From: Flavobacterium cellulosilyticum
Lineage (GTDB): Bacteria > Bacteroidota > Bacteroidia > Flavobacteriales > Flavobacteriaceae
Length of the DNA stretch: 64,000 nucleotides
Assembly (NCBI RefSeq): GCF_004349355.1
Contig: NZ_SMFK01000007.1
Span: 62,001 to 126,000, forward strand
Reading direction: 5' to 3'
Part shown: positions 29,868-39,616 of the stretch, in pieces
Layout of the letters: the number at the start of each line of letters is the position of its first letter
How positions within the stretch are numbered: the first letter of the stretch is position 1
Notes under the pieces: generated by a model
The model's database searches: none
Told to the model about the DNA's origin: nothing
What the model saw: the letters and a program-made list of their open reading frames with translations, nothing else
Made by a program: the position numbers and the translations under genes

Positions 29868-30841
29868 AATATAACAGTATGTAACAAGCTATAATTAACA
29901 GTTTCAACTTCATAAAAATCATGTACAATCGTACTAGCACCAAAACTTTCTTTCCAATAGGATAAGCCATTATTCAAATTTCGGCCTTGGTTTTCATTGG
30001 AAATACCAAAATCAAAAAACCGTTTATTTTTAAAAACCTCAGTAATTAAATGATGAAATAAAAAATCAATTCCTCCGAGGTCATTCACATCATCTTTTCC
30101 TGAAATATATTGGCAATGAGCCACATTATCAGTTTCGAAAATTGTAGTTCCTGCTACAATAATTCCATTTTCATAAACGTTAAACTGTCGGATATTTTTT
30201 GGAAATAACTTTTTCAGCTTCGTGATTTCTTGTAAACTATGAACGGGCGTCGCTTGGTGTTTTTGAGCTAAATTGGGGGTCAAAATTCCCATCCAAAATT
30301 CCTCAAAATCAGCCACTTCTTTAACTATCAAATGATTTTTCATTCCGTTCCGAATCCCTCTGTTTCTAATTTTAGAAAAAGTAAACGGTTTTGACATATC
30401 AATAACTGCCAGTGTGTCTCTTCTAATTAATTGAGCTTTCACCAAAAACAGGGCGTAATTCAATTCTTCCGCTGGTTTTTGATGATAAATAGAAGGCGTC
30501 AGTTTTATCTGCAATTTTCCCATTTTGTTTTCATTCAAAAAAGCCATAATGGCTTTAAAAATCGCAATAACCGAAGACAATTTCAATTTATCAGCATAAA
30601 CTAATCCACCATAACTCAACCCTTGATGCGAAAAAACTTCATTTTCGACATTGTTTGCTGGAAGAACAGCTACCCATTTATCCTCATCTAAAACAACAAT
30701 CGAATAATCCTGAAATCGATCCTTGTGATAATCCATAAAATCACGATGAAACAAAAAAGTTGCATTTTTGGCTTTGCCAATAAAAGCATTCCAATTTTCA
30801 GAATCGTTTTCTTGATATCGTTTTACAGAATAATTTTTCAC
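29864..30841 (-). CDS. FemAB/GNAT-like acyltransferase of the polysaccharide locus
   Basis: 325 residues with the layout of the FemAB-like or CelD/BioF-like acetyltransferase group: NATFLFHRDFMDYHKDRF near residue 27, then GGLVYADKLKLSSVIAIFKAIM, and a second half with QFNVYENGIIVAGTTIF and GIDFLFHHLITEVFKNKRFFDFGISNENQGRNLNNGLSYWKESFGA. In this setting it may N-acylate the amino sugar made by the FdtA- and FdtB-like enzymes, taking the place of FdtC; this is inferred from gene context only. Its stop overlaps the start codon of the truncated FdtB copy. It is divergent from the type IX cargo gene. Confidence 0.78.
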   Translation of the reverse strand: MKNYSVKRYQENDSENWNAFIGKAKNATFLFHRDFMDYHKDRFQDYSIVVLDEDKWVAVLPANNVENEVFSHQGLSYGGLVYADKLKLSSVIAIFKAIMAFLNENKMGKLQIKLTPSIYHQKPAEELNYALFLVKAQLIRRDTLAVIDMSKPFTFSKIRNRGIRNGMKNHLIVKEVADFEEFWMGILTPNLAQKHQATPVHSLQEITKLKKLFPKNIRQFNVYENGIIVAGTTIFETDNVAHCQYISGKDDVNDLGGIDFLFHHLITEVFKNKRFFDFGISNENQGRNLNNGLSYWKESFGASTIVHDFYEVETVNYSLLHTVIL

Positions 30842-30949
30842 TTGTATGGTTTAGAATGTGTGAAATTAAGCATTTTTTATTAAGATTCGAAATGGAAAAA
30901 ACAATTCGTCAATCGTCAATTTGATACAAATTAAACAATATAACATTTG

Positions 30950-30957
30950 TAACTTTG
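30950..30957 (+). promoter_or_regulatory. -7 box of the type IX cargo gene
   Basis: TAACTTTG is a perfect TAnnTTTG match, 26 bases before the ATG at 30983. A TTTG lies further upstream at 30920-30923, with a spacing longer than usual. Confidence 0.4.
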
Positions 30958-30982
30958 ACTACATTTAACTTTTTTATTAAAA

Positions 30983-32785
30983 ATGAAACGGATTTTTCAA
31001 AAAATAGTTTTAGGATTTAGTTTACTTATTTTCAACTCCTTTTTCGGACAGGATATTTCGTTGCTCAAACAATTTAACGGAAGATATGACTTTATTTTAT
31101 TTGGAAATACGCTAAATCCAGATGAAAATACATTCCAAATATTCCCTACAATTTTCACTTCTTCCTCTGCAGTATTAAATTTGAATCCTGATGATGTTAT
31201 TGAAAAGGCCTATTTATATTGGGCCGGAAGCGGAACTGGAGATTTTGATATCAAACTAAATGGTCAAACAATTAATCCTGAAAGAACTTTTAGTTTTCAA
31301 AGACAATTATCCAATGTGAACTACGATTATTTCAGTGCTTTTAAAGACATTACGACTCAAATCCAATCCATTGGTAGTGCAACCTACATCTTATCCTATC
31401 TCGATGTTACCCCATTTTTATATTCCCATTTTAATATTAGAACTAATTTTGCTGGATGGGCTATAATTATTATCTATAAAAATGAAAACCTATCCCTTAA
31501 TCAATTGAATGTTTATGATGGATTGCAAGCGGTTCCTAACGAAGTAAATATCACTTTAAATAGCTTGAATGTTATTGACAATAAAGAGGCTGAAATTGCT
31601 TTTCTAGCTTGGGAAGGCGACGTTGGAATTGCGGTAAATGAAACCGTAAGAATTAATGGAAATCCTATTAGTAATCCACCATTAAACCCAATAGATAATG
31701 CATTTAACGGAACAAATAGTTTTACGAATTCCAACACATTATATAATATGGATTTGGATGTGTATCCAATTCAAAACAATATCAAAATTGGAGACACTGC
31801 TGCACAAATTCAGCTCACTTCTGGACAAGATTTTGTTATGATTAATGCCATTGTAACCAAGTTAAACAGTCAATTACCCGATGCAACTATTAGTGCCAAC
31901 AACATAAGTTCCAGCTGCGATTCAAGAGCAATTGCTGTTGATTATACCGTTTCTAATATGAATTCTACGAGTATTTTACCAACAAATACACCAATTTCAA
32001 TATATATTAATTCCGTTTTTTATAAAACCATATTCACTCAAACCAGCATTCCAATTAACGGAAGTGAAAAAAGTCAAACTACTATAGACGTTCCGACTTC
32101 AATTTCAGATCCTTTTGAATTGAAATTTGTTGTTGACGACGATGTAACTGGTGCTGGAATAGTTGCTGAGATTAATGAAAATAATAATGATTTTAAATTA
32201 AATGTTGCTTTATTAAAATCGCCATTATTCAATTCATTACAAGACAAAGAAGTTTGCAATGAAGGTTTATCAAAAGGGACTTTCGACTTTTCGGATTATG
32301 AAGCAGTAGTAAAAGTAAATGCAACTGATACAGTTCGTTTTTATGAAACTATTGAAAATGCTCAAAATGAAATAAATCCTATATTTAATACTTCGAATTT
32401 CATTGTTCAAACTACTCCAAAAACAATTTATACCCGAATTGATAATACGCATTGTTCCAGTGTCACAACATTTAAATTAACAACTACAAATTGCCCTCCA
32501 GTAGTTCATAATTATATATCAGCAAATAACGATTTTAGAAACGACACTTTTCATGTAGATGGTTTAAAAAATGTTTTTCCAAATTACAAAATCTCCATTT
32601 ACAACAGATGGGGCACCTTAGTTTGGACCGGAAATAACACTTCAGAAGAATGGGATGGATATGCTAACAAAGGCCTTCGTTTCGACACTAAAAAACTTCC
32701 AACAGGAACCTATTTTTATACAATTGACTTGAATGATCCCGATTATAACGAAGCGCTTTCAGGATATTTATTTTTGAAGCAATAG
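30983..32785 (+). CDS. Secreted protein with type IX (type B) sorting domain
   Basis: 600 residues with a signal peptide (MKRIFQKIVLGFSLLIFNSFFGQ). Residues about 60-300 form a beta-rich domain of the kind in secreted proteins with DVIEKAYLYWAGSG, followed by a CARDB-like region (LPDATISANNISSSCDSRAIAVDYTVSN). The C-terminal ~90 residues are the gliding-motility-associated sorting domain: NDTFHVDGL, YKISIYNRWGTLVW, WDGYANKG, LPTGTYFYTIDLND and SGYLFLKQ. It is expected to pass through the outer membrane by the type IX system and remain at the surface or be released. The gene is monocistronic. Confidence 0.9.
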   Translation: MKRIFQKIVLGFSLLIFNSFFGQDISLLKQFNGRYDFILFGNTLNPDENTFQIFPTIFTSSSAVLNLNPDDVIEKAYLYWAGSGTGDFDIKLNGQTINPERTFSFQRQLSNVNYDYFSAFKDITTQIQSIGSATYILSYLDVTPFLYSHFNIRTNFAGWAIIIIYKNENLSLNQLNVYDGLQAVPNEVNITLNSLNVIDNKEAEIAFLAWEGDVGIAVNETVRINGNPISNPPLNPIDNAFNGTNSFTNSNTLYNMDLDVYPIQNNIKIGDTAAQIQLTSGQDFVMINAIVTKLNSQLPDATISANNISSSCDSRAIAVDYTVSNMNSTSILPTNTPISIYINSVFYKTIFTQTSIPINGSEKSQTTIDVPTSISDPFELKFVVDDDVTGAGIVAEINENNNDFKLNVALLKSPLFNSLQDKEVCNEGLSKGTFDFSDYEAVVKVNATDTVRFYETIENAQNEINPIFNTSNFIVQTTPKTIYTRIDNTHCSSVTTFKLTTTNCPPVVHNYISANNDFRNDTFHVDGLKNVFPNYKISIYNRWGTLVWTGNNTSEEWDGYANKGLRFDTKKLPTGTYFYTIDLNDPDYNEALSGYLFLKQ

Positions 32786-32819
32786 TTTTTTAAACTATCC
32801 TACATCCACTAAGTATCAT

Positions 32820-32827
32820 TATATTTG
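32820..32827 (+). promoter_or_regulatory. -7 box of the SpoU methyltransferase gene
   Basis: Perfect TATATTTG, 27 bases before the TTG start at 32855. Confidence 0.4.
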
Positions 32828-32854
32828 TACCTTAATTTTTGAATAACGACACTC

Positions 32855-33640
32855 TTGAAACAAATCACTTCTATACAAAATCCATTTATAAAATCATTAG
32901 TTCTTTTACAAGAAAAAGCAAAAGCTCGAAAACAATCGGGCACTTTTTTGATTGAAGGTAAAAGAGAAATAGAAATTGCAATTAAAGGCGGTTACCAAAT
33001 CGAAACGATTCTATTTTTACCTGAATTTATTTCAGAAAATGAAATTCAAAGTTTTGTAAAAAATGCTGATTTAATCGAAATATCGAAAGATGTCTATCAA
33101 AAACTAGCGTATCGCGATACCACCGAAGGAATTTTAGCTGTAGCCAAAACAAAATCATTGGAATTATCCGATTTGAAATTATCCCAAAACCCCTTAATTC
33201 TCATTGCCGAAGCACCAGAAAAGCCAGGAAACATTGGAGCTTTACTTCGAACTGCCGATGCTGCCAATCTAGATGCAGTGATTATTGCCAATCCAAAAAG
33301 TGATTTATACAATCCAAATATTGTTCGCTCCAGCGTGGGTTGTTTGTTTACAAGACAAATCGCAACTGGAACTACTGCTGAAATTATTGCTTTTTTGAAA
33401 GAACGAAAAATCAATATTTATTGTGCCACTTTGCAAAACTCAACTTCATACCACACCCAAGATTACACCAATCCAACAGCGCTAGTCGTAGGCACAGAAG
33501 CCACTGGCTTGACTGAAGATTGGCGAAATGCAGCTACGCAAAATATCATTATCCCCATGCAAGGCGAAATCGACAGCATGAACGTTTCGGTTGCTGCTGC
33601 CATTTTGATTTTTGAAGCCAAAAGACAAAGAGGGTTCTAA
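32855..33640 (+). CDS. TrmH/SpoU-family RNA 2'-O-methyltransferase
   Basis: 261 residues; uses SAM to methylate ribose of rRNA or tRNA. It begins at a TTG (MKQITSIQNPFIKSLVLLQEKAKARK), since the next ATG is deep inside the fold. The N-terminal substrate-binding domain (TFLIEGKREIEIAIKGG) is followed by the SpoU knot with motifs NIGALLRTADAANLDAVII, VGTEATGL and IIPMQGEIDSMNVSVAAAILIFEAKRQR. The target nucleotide cannot be deduced. It is a single-gene unit, followed by a degenerate GTAGATTGTAGA-type spacer. Confidence 0.92.
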   Translation: MKQITSIQNPFIKSLVLLQEKAKARKQSGTFLIEGKREIEIAIKGGYQIETILFLPEFISENEIQSFVKNADLIEISKDVYQKLAYRDTTEGILAVAKTKSLELSDLKLSQNPLILIAEAPEKPGNIGALLRTADAANLDAVIIANPKSDLYNPNIVRSSVGCLFTRQIATGTTAEIIAFLKERKINIYCATLQNSTSYHTQDYTNPTALVVGTEATGLTEDWRNAATQNIIIPMQGEIDSMNVSVAAAILIFEAKRQRGF

Positions 33641-33693
33641 TTGTAGATTGTAGACTGAAGATTTCAGATTGGCAAAATTAAATAAAAACGAAA

Positions 33694-35259
33694 ATGAAAA
33701 AATTAATTATTTTATTTTTACTCTTACTCACTTTTAATTCTTTCGCACAAATAAGCGAAAAACAAGTCGATGAATTAGTAGAAAACACACTAAAAAGTTT
33801 CAATGTTCCTGGAATAGCTGTAGCAATTGTAAAAGACGGAAAAATTGTGCTTGCTAAAGGATATGGTGTGAAATCTACCAAAACTAATGAAAAAGTAGAC
33901 GCGAACACCTTGTTTGGCATTGCTTCCAACAGCAAAGCATTTACCTCTGCAGCCATAGCAATGCTTGTTGATGAAGGCAAAATCAACTGGGATAACAAAG
34001 TAATTCAATACATTCCTGAATTTAAAATGTATAATGACTACGTCACTAACGAATTTACCATTCGGGATTTGCTTACTCATAAAAGTGGACTAGGACTTGG
34101 CGCTGGTGATTTGATGATTTGGCCCGACGGAAGTGATTTCGTACCTAAAGATATTATTCAAAACATACAGTATTTAAAACCTGTTTCAGGATTTAGAACC
34201 CAATATGATTACGATAATTTACTGTATATTATTGCTGGCGAAGTGATTGCGAAAGTAAGCGGATTATCCTGGAGCGATTTTATCGAAAATCGAATCATGA
34301 AACCATTAGAAATGAATAACAGTGCTGCGAGTTTCATTCGACTCAAAGACACCTCAAATGTGATTGTACCTCATGTGCCAACTGAGGGAAAACTCAAAAT
34401 AATCAAACGCTATACCAATCAAACATTCGATGCAGCAGCAGGAATTTACTCGAGTGTAAATGACTTGAGCAAATGGATGATTATGCAATTGCAACATGGA
34501 AAATACGGCTCAGAAAAACAAAATAAATTGTTTTCAGAAAAGGAACAAAATGAAATGTGGCAGTTACAAACCATCATTCCCACTACATCTAGAGCGCCAT
34601 ACAACACCCATTTCAACGGATACGGTTTAGGTTGGTTTTTAAGTGATGTAAAAGGCTATAAACAAGTAACCCATACTGGAGGACTGGAGGGAATTGTTAC
34701 ACAAACGACCCTGTTTCCAGAACTTAATTTAGGGATTGTTGTATTAACTAATCAACAATCTGGAGCTGCTTTTACTGCCATTACAAATACTATAAAAGAC
34801 AGCTATCTTAATATTCCGTATACTAATTATGTCGAATTGTATAGCAAACGGGAAAAAGATAATATCAATGATGCCGATAAATCGACTTCAGAAGTATGGG
34901 CCGCTGTCGACAAAAACCAAAAAGACAAACTAAAAATCGATCATAAAAAATATTTAGGTTCGTATATTGATAACTGGTTTGGCGAAATTATACTTTCAGA
35001 AAAAAAGGGGAAATTATTTTTTAAAGCGACTCGATCTCCGCAATTAGCAGGAGAAGTTTTATTTTACAAAGACACTACTTTTGTCGTAAAATGGGATAAT
35101 CGCAGCTTTAACGCCGATGCTTTCTTGTTTTTTGAATTGGACGAAAAAGGAAATTCGAGTGCCCTAAAAATGAAAGCCATTTCTAAATTAACTGATTTTA
35201 GTTATGATTTTCATGATTTAAACTTTATTAAGAAAATAAATAGTGGTTTCTCTAATTAA
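33694..35259 (+). CDS. Exported serine hydrolase of the class C beta-lactamase fold
   Basis: 521 residues with signal peptide MKKLIILFLLLLTFNSFAQ. The penicillin-binding fold shows the SxxK motif in FGIASNSKAFTSAAIAML (S and K about 75-78), YxN-type in TQYDYDNLLYIIAGEV, and HTGG in KQVTHTGGLEGIVTQTTLFP. The C-terminal ~130 residues resemble the DUF3471 extension found in related peptidases and esterases (YLGSYIDNWFGEIILSEKKGKLFFKA). It may be a D-aminopeptidase, esterase or peptidoglycan-related hydrolase in the periplasm; the substrate is unknown. Not likely to be a resistance determinant by itself. Confidence 0.88.
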   Translation: MKKLIILFLLLLTFNSFAQISEKQVDELVENTLKSFNVPGIAVAIVKDGKIVLAKGYGVKSTKTNEKVDANTLFGIASNSKAFTSAAIAMLVDEGKINWDNKVIQYIPEFKMYNDYVTNEFTIRDLLTHKSGLGLGAGDLMIWPDGSDFVPKDIIQNIQYLKPVSGFRTQYDYDNLLYIIAGEVIAKVSGLSWSDFIENRIMKPLEMNNSAASFIRLKDTSNVIVPHVPTEGKLKIIKRYTNQTFDAAAGIYSSVNDLSKWMIMQLQHGKYGSEKQNKLFSEKEQNEMWQLQTIIPTTSRAPYNTHFNGYGLGWFLSDVKGYKQVTHTGGLEGIVTQTTLFPELNLGIVVLTNQQSGAAFTAITNTIKDSYLNIPYTNYVELYSKREKDNINDADKSTSEVWAAVDKNQKDKLKIDHKKYLGSYIDNWFGEIILSEKKGKLFFKATRSPQLAGEVLFYKDTTFVVKWDNRSFNADAFLFFELDEKGNSSALKMKAISKLTDFSYDFHDLNFIKKINSGFSN

Positions 35260-35325
35260 TATCCAAATTCTAGACTTGTTTTTCTCATTCCTTATCCCTA
35301 ATTTTAAAGATTGAACCTTTCCTTT

Positions 35326-37545
35326 ATGATAGAAATAGATTTCGAAAAAGAAAACAAGGCTATTGCCCAAGAATACAAAGAGTTACTGCGAATTAGTTAC
35401 CAAACTTTGTCTCCCGAAGACAAAAAACTAATTCGGAAAGCTTTTGATGTTGCCATGGATGCACATAAAGACCAGCGAAGAAAATCTGGTGAAGCCTATT
35501 TTTTCCATCCTATTGCTGTAGCAAAAATAGTTGCTTCAGAAATTGGACTGGGAGCCACTTCTATTGCCGCAGCATTATTACATGATGTTGTCGAAGACAC
35601 CCCAATTACTATAGAAGAAATCGACAATCTTTTTGGTCCAAAAATAGCACAACTTGTTGAAGGATTAACAAAGATCTCTAAAGTTCAAAAGGAAATGGAT
35701 GCCTCATTGCAAGCAGAAAATTTCCGAAAAATGTTACTGACACTCAACGATGATGTGCGTGTAATTCTTATAAAAATTGCCGATCGTTTGCACAATATGC
35801 AAACGTTGGACAATATGGAAAACCACAAACAAATTAAAATAGCATCAGAAACATTATATATTTATGCTCCGTTAGCACATAGATTAGGACTTTATAAAAT
35901 TAAAAACAAATTAGAAGATCTAGGTTTAAAATATACGGAACCCTACATCTATACTGATATTGTAAGCAAATTAAAAGAAACAAAAGAAGAGCAAGATTCC
36001 TATATAAAAGATATTTCCCAAGTTCTTAAAGCCGCATTAGATGAGGAAAAAATAGATTATATCATAAAAGGAAGGCCAAAATCTATCTATTCTATTTATC
36101 GAAAAATGAAAACTCAAGGAGTTGGCATTGATGAAGTATATGACAAATTCGCTTTACGAATAGTTTATAAATCCAATCAACATGAAGAAAAGTTCTTGGC
36201 TTGGAAAATATATTCAATAGTAACAGATCATTACAGACCAAGTCCAAGTCGCTTGCGTGATTGGATTTCTTCCCCAAAAACAACGGGTTACGAAGCTTTG
36301 CACATAACTGTTATGGGACCAAAAGGACGATGGGTCGAGGTACAAGTACGAAGTGAACGAATGGACGAAATTGCCGAAAAAGGTTATGCAGCTCATTACA
36401 AATACAAACAAGGAGGAACTGAAGACAGCGGATTAGATTTATGGCTTAATTTACTGAAAGAAGCCTTAGAAAATTCGGAGACAAATGCAGTAGATTTTGT
36501 TGAAGATTTCAAAATGAATTTATATTCAAAGGAAATTTTTGTATTTACGCCAAAAGGGGAAATAAAATCATTACCAAAAGGGGCTACTTCACTCGATTTT
36601 GCATTTTGCATTCACTCTGAAGTAGGAATTCGAACTAGAGGAACGCGTGTCAATGGTAGATTAGTGCCTTTAAATCACGAATTAAAAAGCGGCGATCAAG
36701 TAGAAGTAATCACCTCACAATATCAAAAACCAACCGTCAACTGGCTGGATTATGTTACCACTTCCAGAGCGAAAAATAAAATAAAAAATGTACTTAACGA
36801 AAACACCAAAAAAATAGCCGAAGAAGGAAAAGAAATTCTAACGCGAAAATTAAAACACTTAAAGATTACGCTTAGCGAATCAGTAGTCAATGAATTAGTC
36901 AATTTTTTTAAACTAAAAACAAGTTTAGACTTATTTTATAGAATGGGAATTGGCGCGATTGAAAATCAACAATTGAAAGATTATGTTGCTCAAAAAAACA
37001 ACACTTTTATCAATTTTTTCAAAAACAAAATCAAACGTTCCTCCAGCACAACTACTACAGAAATTCACAAACAAGTCACAAATGGAAATTATGATTTACT
37101 TGTTTTTGGCGCTGAACAAGATAAATTAGATTACAAATTATCTAGTTGTTGCAATCCTATTCCTGGCGATGATGTTTTTGGTTTTATAACCATAAATGAA
37201 GGAATAAAAGTACACAAAAGTGATTGTCCTAATGCAATAAGTTTACAATCAAATTATGCCTATCGAATTATGCAAGCGAAATGGATTGATTCAACCCAGC
37301 AAGAATTCAAAGCAGTTTTACATATCACTGGAATGGATACCTTGGGACTTACCAATAAAATCACGAAAGTAATTTCAAGTAATATGAATGTAAATATTCA
37401 AAGTATTTCCTTGAGCGGTGAGGCTGGACTTTTTAAAGGACAAATAGCCGTAATTGTTCAAAACAACACTATTTTGAAAAAAATGATGGATAACATCAAA
37501 AAAATCGATGGTGTTGATAAAGTATCCCGAGAATATAAAAATTAA
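35326..37545 (+). CDS. rel: Bifunctional (p)ppGpp synthetase/hydrolase (Rel/SpoT)
   Basis: Stringent-response enzyme that makes and degrades ppGpp. The ATG at 35326 is preferred over an in-frame TTG at 35311, giving 739 residues. The HD hydrolase domain shows FFHPIAVAKIVASE and ALLHDVVEDTPIT, with RLHNMQT nearby. The synthetase domain has GRPKSIYSIYRKMKTQG and YDKFALRIVY, followed by SPKTTGYEALHITVMGP. A TGS domain starts at IFVFTPKGEIKSLPKGATSLDFAF, and an ACT domain ends the protein (LHITGMDTLGLTNKITKVIS). Both activities look intact. It precedes the Fur-like gene and purA in the same direction. Confidence 0.96.
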   Translation: MIEIDFEKENKAIAQEYKELLRISYQTLSPEDKKLIRKAFDVAMDAHKDQRRKSGEAYFFHPIAVAKIVASEIGLGATSIAAALLHDVVEDTPITIEEIDNLFGPKIAQLVEGLTKISKVQKEMDASLQAENFRKMLLTLNDDVRVILIKIADRLHNMQTLDNMENHKQIKIASETLYIYAPLAHRLGLYKIKNKLEDLGLKYTEPYIYTDIVSKLKETKEEQDSYIKDISQVLKAALDEEKIDYIIKGRPKSIYSIYRKMKTQGVGIDEVYDKFALRIVYKSNQHEEKFLAWKIYSIVTDHYRPSPSRLRDWISSPKTTGYEALHITVMGPKGRWVEVQVRSERMDEIAEKGYAAHYKYKQGGTEDSGLDLWLNLLKEALENSETNAVDFVEDFKMNLYSKEIFVFTPKGEIKSLPKGATSLDFAFCIHSEVGIRTRGTRVNGRLVPLNHELKSGDQVEVITSQYQKPTVNWLDYVTTSRAKNKIKNVLNENTKKIAEEGKEILTRKLKHLKITLSESVVNELVNFFKLKTSLDLFYRMGIGAIENQQLKDYVAQKNNTFINFFKNKIKRSSSTTTTEIHKQVTNGNYDLLVFGAEQDKLDYKLSSCCNPIPGDDVFGFITINEGIKVHKSDCPNAISLQSNYAYRIMQAKWIDSTQQEFKAVLHITGMDTLGLTNKITKVISSNMNVNIQSISLSGEAGLFKGQIAVIVQNNTILKKMMDNIKKIDGVDKVSREYKN

Positions 37546-37627
37546 AAAAAGAGAATAACTATCCCAAGTTTTGTGATTAAAGATTAAACTTTTAAACTCT
37601 TAAACTTCTAAACTAAAAAATATAATT

Positions 37628-37635
37628 TATCTTTG
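37628..37635 (+). promoter_or_regulatory. -7-like box directly before the Fur-like gene
   Basis: TATCTTTG matches TAnnTTTG perfectly and ends only 6 bases before the ATG at 37642, so transcription would begin at or next to the start codon. No TTTG lies at the expected -33 distance. Confidence 0.35.
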
Positions 37636-37641
37636 CCAGAT

Positions 37642-38097
37642 ATGACACAAATTGCATCAGATAATAGTAAAAATCAAGAAATTGTAAAAAACGTTTTTAC
37701 AATGTATCTTGAGAATCACGGACACCGCAAAACGCCTGAGCGTTATGCTATACTCCAAGAAATTTATGATAGCGAAGAACATTTTGATATTGAGAATTTG
37801 TATATCAAAATGAAAAATAAAAACTATCGTGTAAGTCGTGCAACATTATACAATACAATTGAACTTTTATTAGAATCTGCCTTAGTTCGAAAGCATCAAT
37901 TTGGTCAAAATCAAGCACACTACGAAAAATCCTATTTTGACAAACAGCATGATCATGTGATTATGACTGATACTGGTGAAGTTTTCGAATTTTGCGATCC
38001 CAGAATTCAAACAATCAAGCAAACAATAGAAGAAATATTTGATATTAATATAACAAATCACTCCTTATATTTTTACGGAACAAAAAAAGAAAAATAA
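37642..38097 (+). CDS. Fur-family metal-responsive transcriptional regulator
   Basis: From the ATG at 37642 the protein has 151 residues. The winged helix is clear ([55 protein letters not shown]). The dimerisation domain has [25 protein letters not shown]. In classic Fur this place reads HDH..C..CG; here the CxxC pair is replaced by TDTG, so the structural zinc site is absent. This is seen in other Bacteroidetes Fur-like proteins. Histidines of the regulatory site are retained. It lies between rel and purA; which metal or peroxide signal it senses cannot be told. Confidence 0.88.
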   Translation: MTQIASDNSKNQEIVKNVFTMYLENHGHRKTPERYAILQEIYDSEEHFDIENLYIKMKNKNYRVSRATLYNTIELLLESALVRKHQFGQNQAHYEKSYFDKQHDHVIMTDTGEVFEFCDPRIQTIKQTIEEIFDINITNHSLYFYGTKKEK

Positions 38098-38132
38098 CAA
38101 ACACAATCATATAACTACAAATAACTTATAGA

Positions 38133-39404
38133 ATGACCGCAGATTTATTATTAGGATTACAATGGGGAGATGAAGGAAAAGGAAAAATAGTTGACGTTCT
38201 TACTTCGAAATATGATATTATTGCTCGTTTTCAAGGGGGTCCAAATGCAGGACACACTTTAGAATTTGACGGCATCAAACACGTTTTGAGAACAATCCCT
38301 TCTGGAATTTTTCATAAAACTGCGATTAATATTATTGGAAATGGTGTAGTTATTGATCCTGTAGTTTTTCAAAAAGAATTAGAAGGATTGGCGAAATTTA
38401 ATTTAGATATAAAAAGTAAATTAATCATTTCTAGAAAAGCACATTTAATTTTACCAACACATCGTATGCTTGATGCAGCATCTGAAGCGTCTAAAGGTAA
38501 AGCAAAAATTGGTTCTACGTTAAAAGGCATTGGCCCAACCTACATGGATAAAACTGGTAGAAACGGTTTGCGTGTTGGCGATATCGAATTGGAAGATTTC
38601 AAAGAAAGATACCGAGCATTAGCTGACAAACACGAAGCAATGATTGCATTTTATAATGTAAACATTCAATACGATTTACCAGAAATGGAAAAAGAATTCT
38701 TTGAAGCCATAGAAGAATTGAAAAAATTAGATTTTATTGACAGTGAAGAATACATGTACCAAGCTCAAAAAGCTGGTAAATCTATATTATGCGAAGGTGC
38801 TCAAGGTTCATTATTGGATGTTGATTTCGGAACCTATCCATTTGTAACTTCTTCAAACACTACTGCCGCAGGAGCTTGTACTGGTTTAGGTATTGCCCCA
38901 AATAAAATCAAAGATGTGTATGGAATCTTCAAAGCCTATGTAACACGTGTAGGAAGCGGACCTTTCCCAACAGAACTTTTTGATGAAGATGGCGCTACTA
39001 TGGCAAGAGTAGGAAATGAATTTGGATCTGTAACCGGAAGACAAAGACGTTGTGGCTGGCTGGATTTAGTAGCACTAAAATATGCTATTCAAATCAATGG
39101 TGTAACCCAATTAATGATGATGAAAGGAGATGTGCTTTCAGGATTTCCAACATTGAAAGTATGTACAGAATACAATTATAAAGGAGAAAACATTGCTCAC
39201 TTCCCATACAACATCGAACCTGAAAATGTAACTCCAGTTTATAAAGAGTTCAAGGGTTGGGAAGCGGATTTGACTGGAATGACGACTTATGAGGAGTTGC
39301 CAATCGAATTAAAAGAATATATTGAATATATTGAAAAGGAAGTTGAAGTTCCTATCAAAATTGTTTCTGTTGGACCAGACAGAAAACAAACTATCTTAAA
39401 ATAA
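38133..39404 (+). CDS. purA: Adenylosuccinate synthetase
   Basis: Converts IMP, Asp and GTP to adenylosuccinate, the first committed step to AMP. The 423 residues have the N-terminal GLQWGDEGKGKIVDVLT P-loop-like motif, FQGGPNAGHT, GIGPTYMDKTGR, ILCEGAQGSLLDVDFGTYPFVTSSNT and RQRRCGWLDLVALKYA. It starts at ATG with MTADLLLGLQWG, as in relatives. It follows the Fur-like gene by 35 bases and is closed by a strong terminator, so it is probably the last gene of its transcript. Confidence 0.97.
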   Translation: MTADLLLGLQWGDEGKGKIVDVLTSKYDIIARFQGGPNAGHTLEFDGIKHVLRTIPSGIFHKTAINIIGNGVVIDPVVFQKELEGLAKFNLDIKSKLIISRKAHLILPTHRMLDAASEASKGKAKIGSTLKGIGPTYMDKTGRNGLRVGDIELEDFKERYRALADKHEAMIAFYNVNIQYDLPEMEKEFFEAIEELKKLDFIDSEEYMYQAQKAGKSILCEGAQGSLLDVDFGTYPFVTSSNTTAAGACTGLGIAPNKIKDVYGIFKAYVTRVGSGPFPTELFDEDGATMARVGNEFGSVTGRQRRCGWLDLVALKYAIQINGVTQLMMMKGDVLSGFPTLKVCTEYNYKGENIAHFPYNIEPENVTPVYKEFKGWEADLTGMTTYEELPIELKEYIEYIEKEVEVPIKIVSVGPDRKQTILK

Positions 39405-39410
39405 TATCTT

Positions 39411-39440
39411 AACGTCCCGAAACATCGGGACGTTTTTTTT
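39411..39440 (+). terminator. Rho-independent terminator after purA
   Basis: A perfect 10-bp stem AACGTCCCGA/TCGGGACGTT (39411-39420 with 39425-39434) with loop AACA and a T tract to 39440. Confidence 0.95.
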
Positions 39441-39513
39441 TATACAACTTTACACTATAGATTCAATTTCACAAATCTGATACGTTGATAAAAACTCAGC
39501 AGTTAGTATTTTT

Positions 39514-39549
39514 AACCGCAGATTCGCAGATTTATAATAATCTGCGGTT
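39514..39549. repeat. CCGCAGATT hairpin repeat, copy 1
   Basis: AACCGCAGATT (39514-39524) pairs perfectly with AATCTGCGGTT (39539-39549). A second CGCAGATT at 39525-39532 could pair with the same right arm. A related hairpin with changed bases is at 45886-45929. Confidence 0.75.
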
Positions 39550-39616
39550 AATATTTTAGAATCTTTATAAAAATACTTATATTAAATTACAATAAAACTA
39601 AATTCAAGCTTTTCAA

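Noticed and set aside
18820-30841. Capsule locus with a Wzy polymerase
   Set aside because: A flippase is present but no convincing polymerase or chain-length regulator was found; the membrane protein at 24389 looks like a GT-C transferase.
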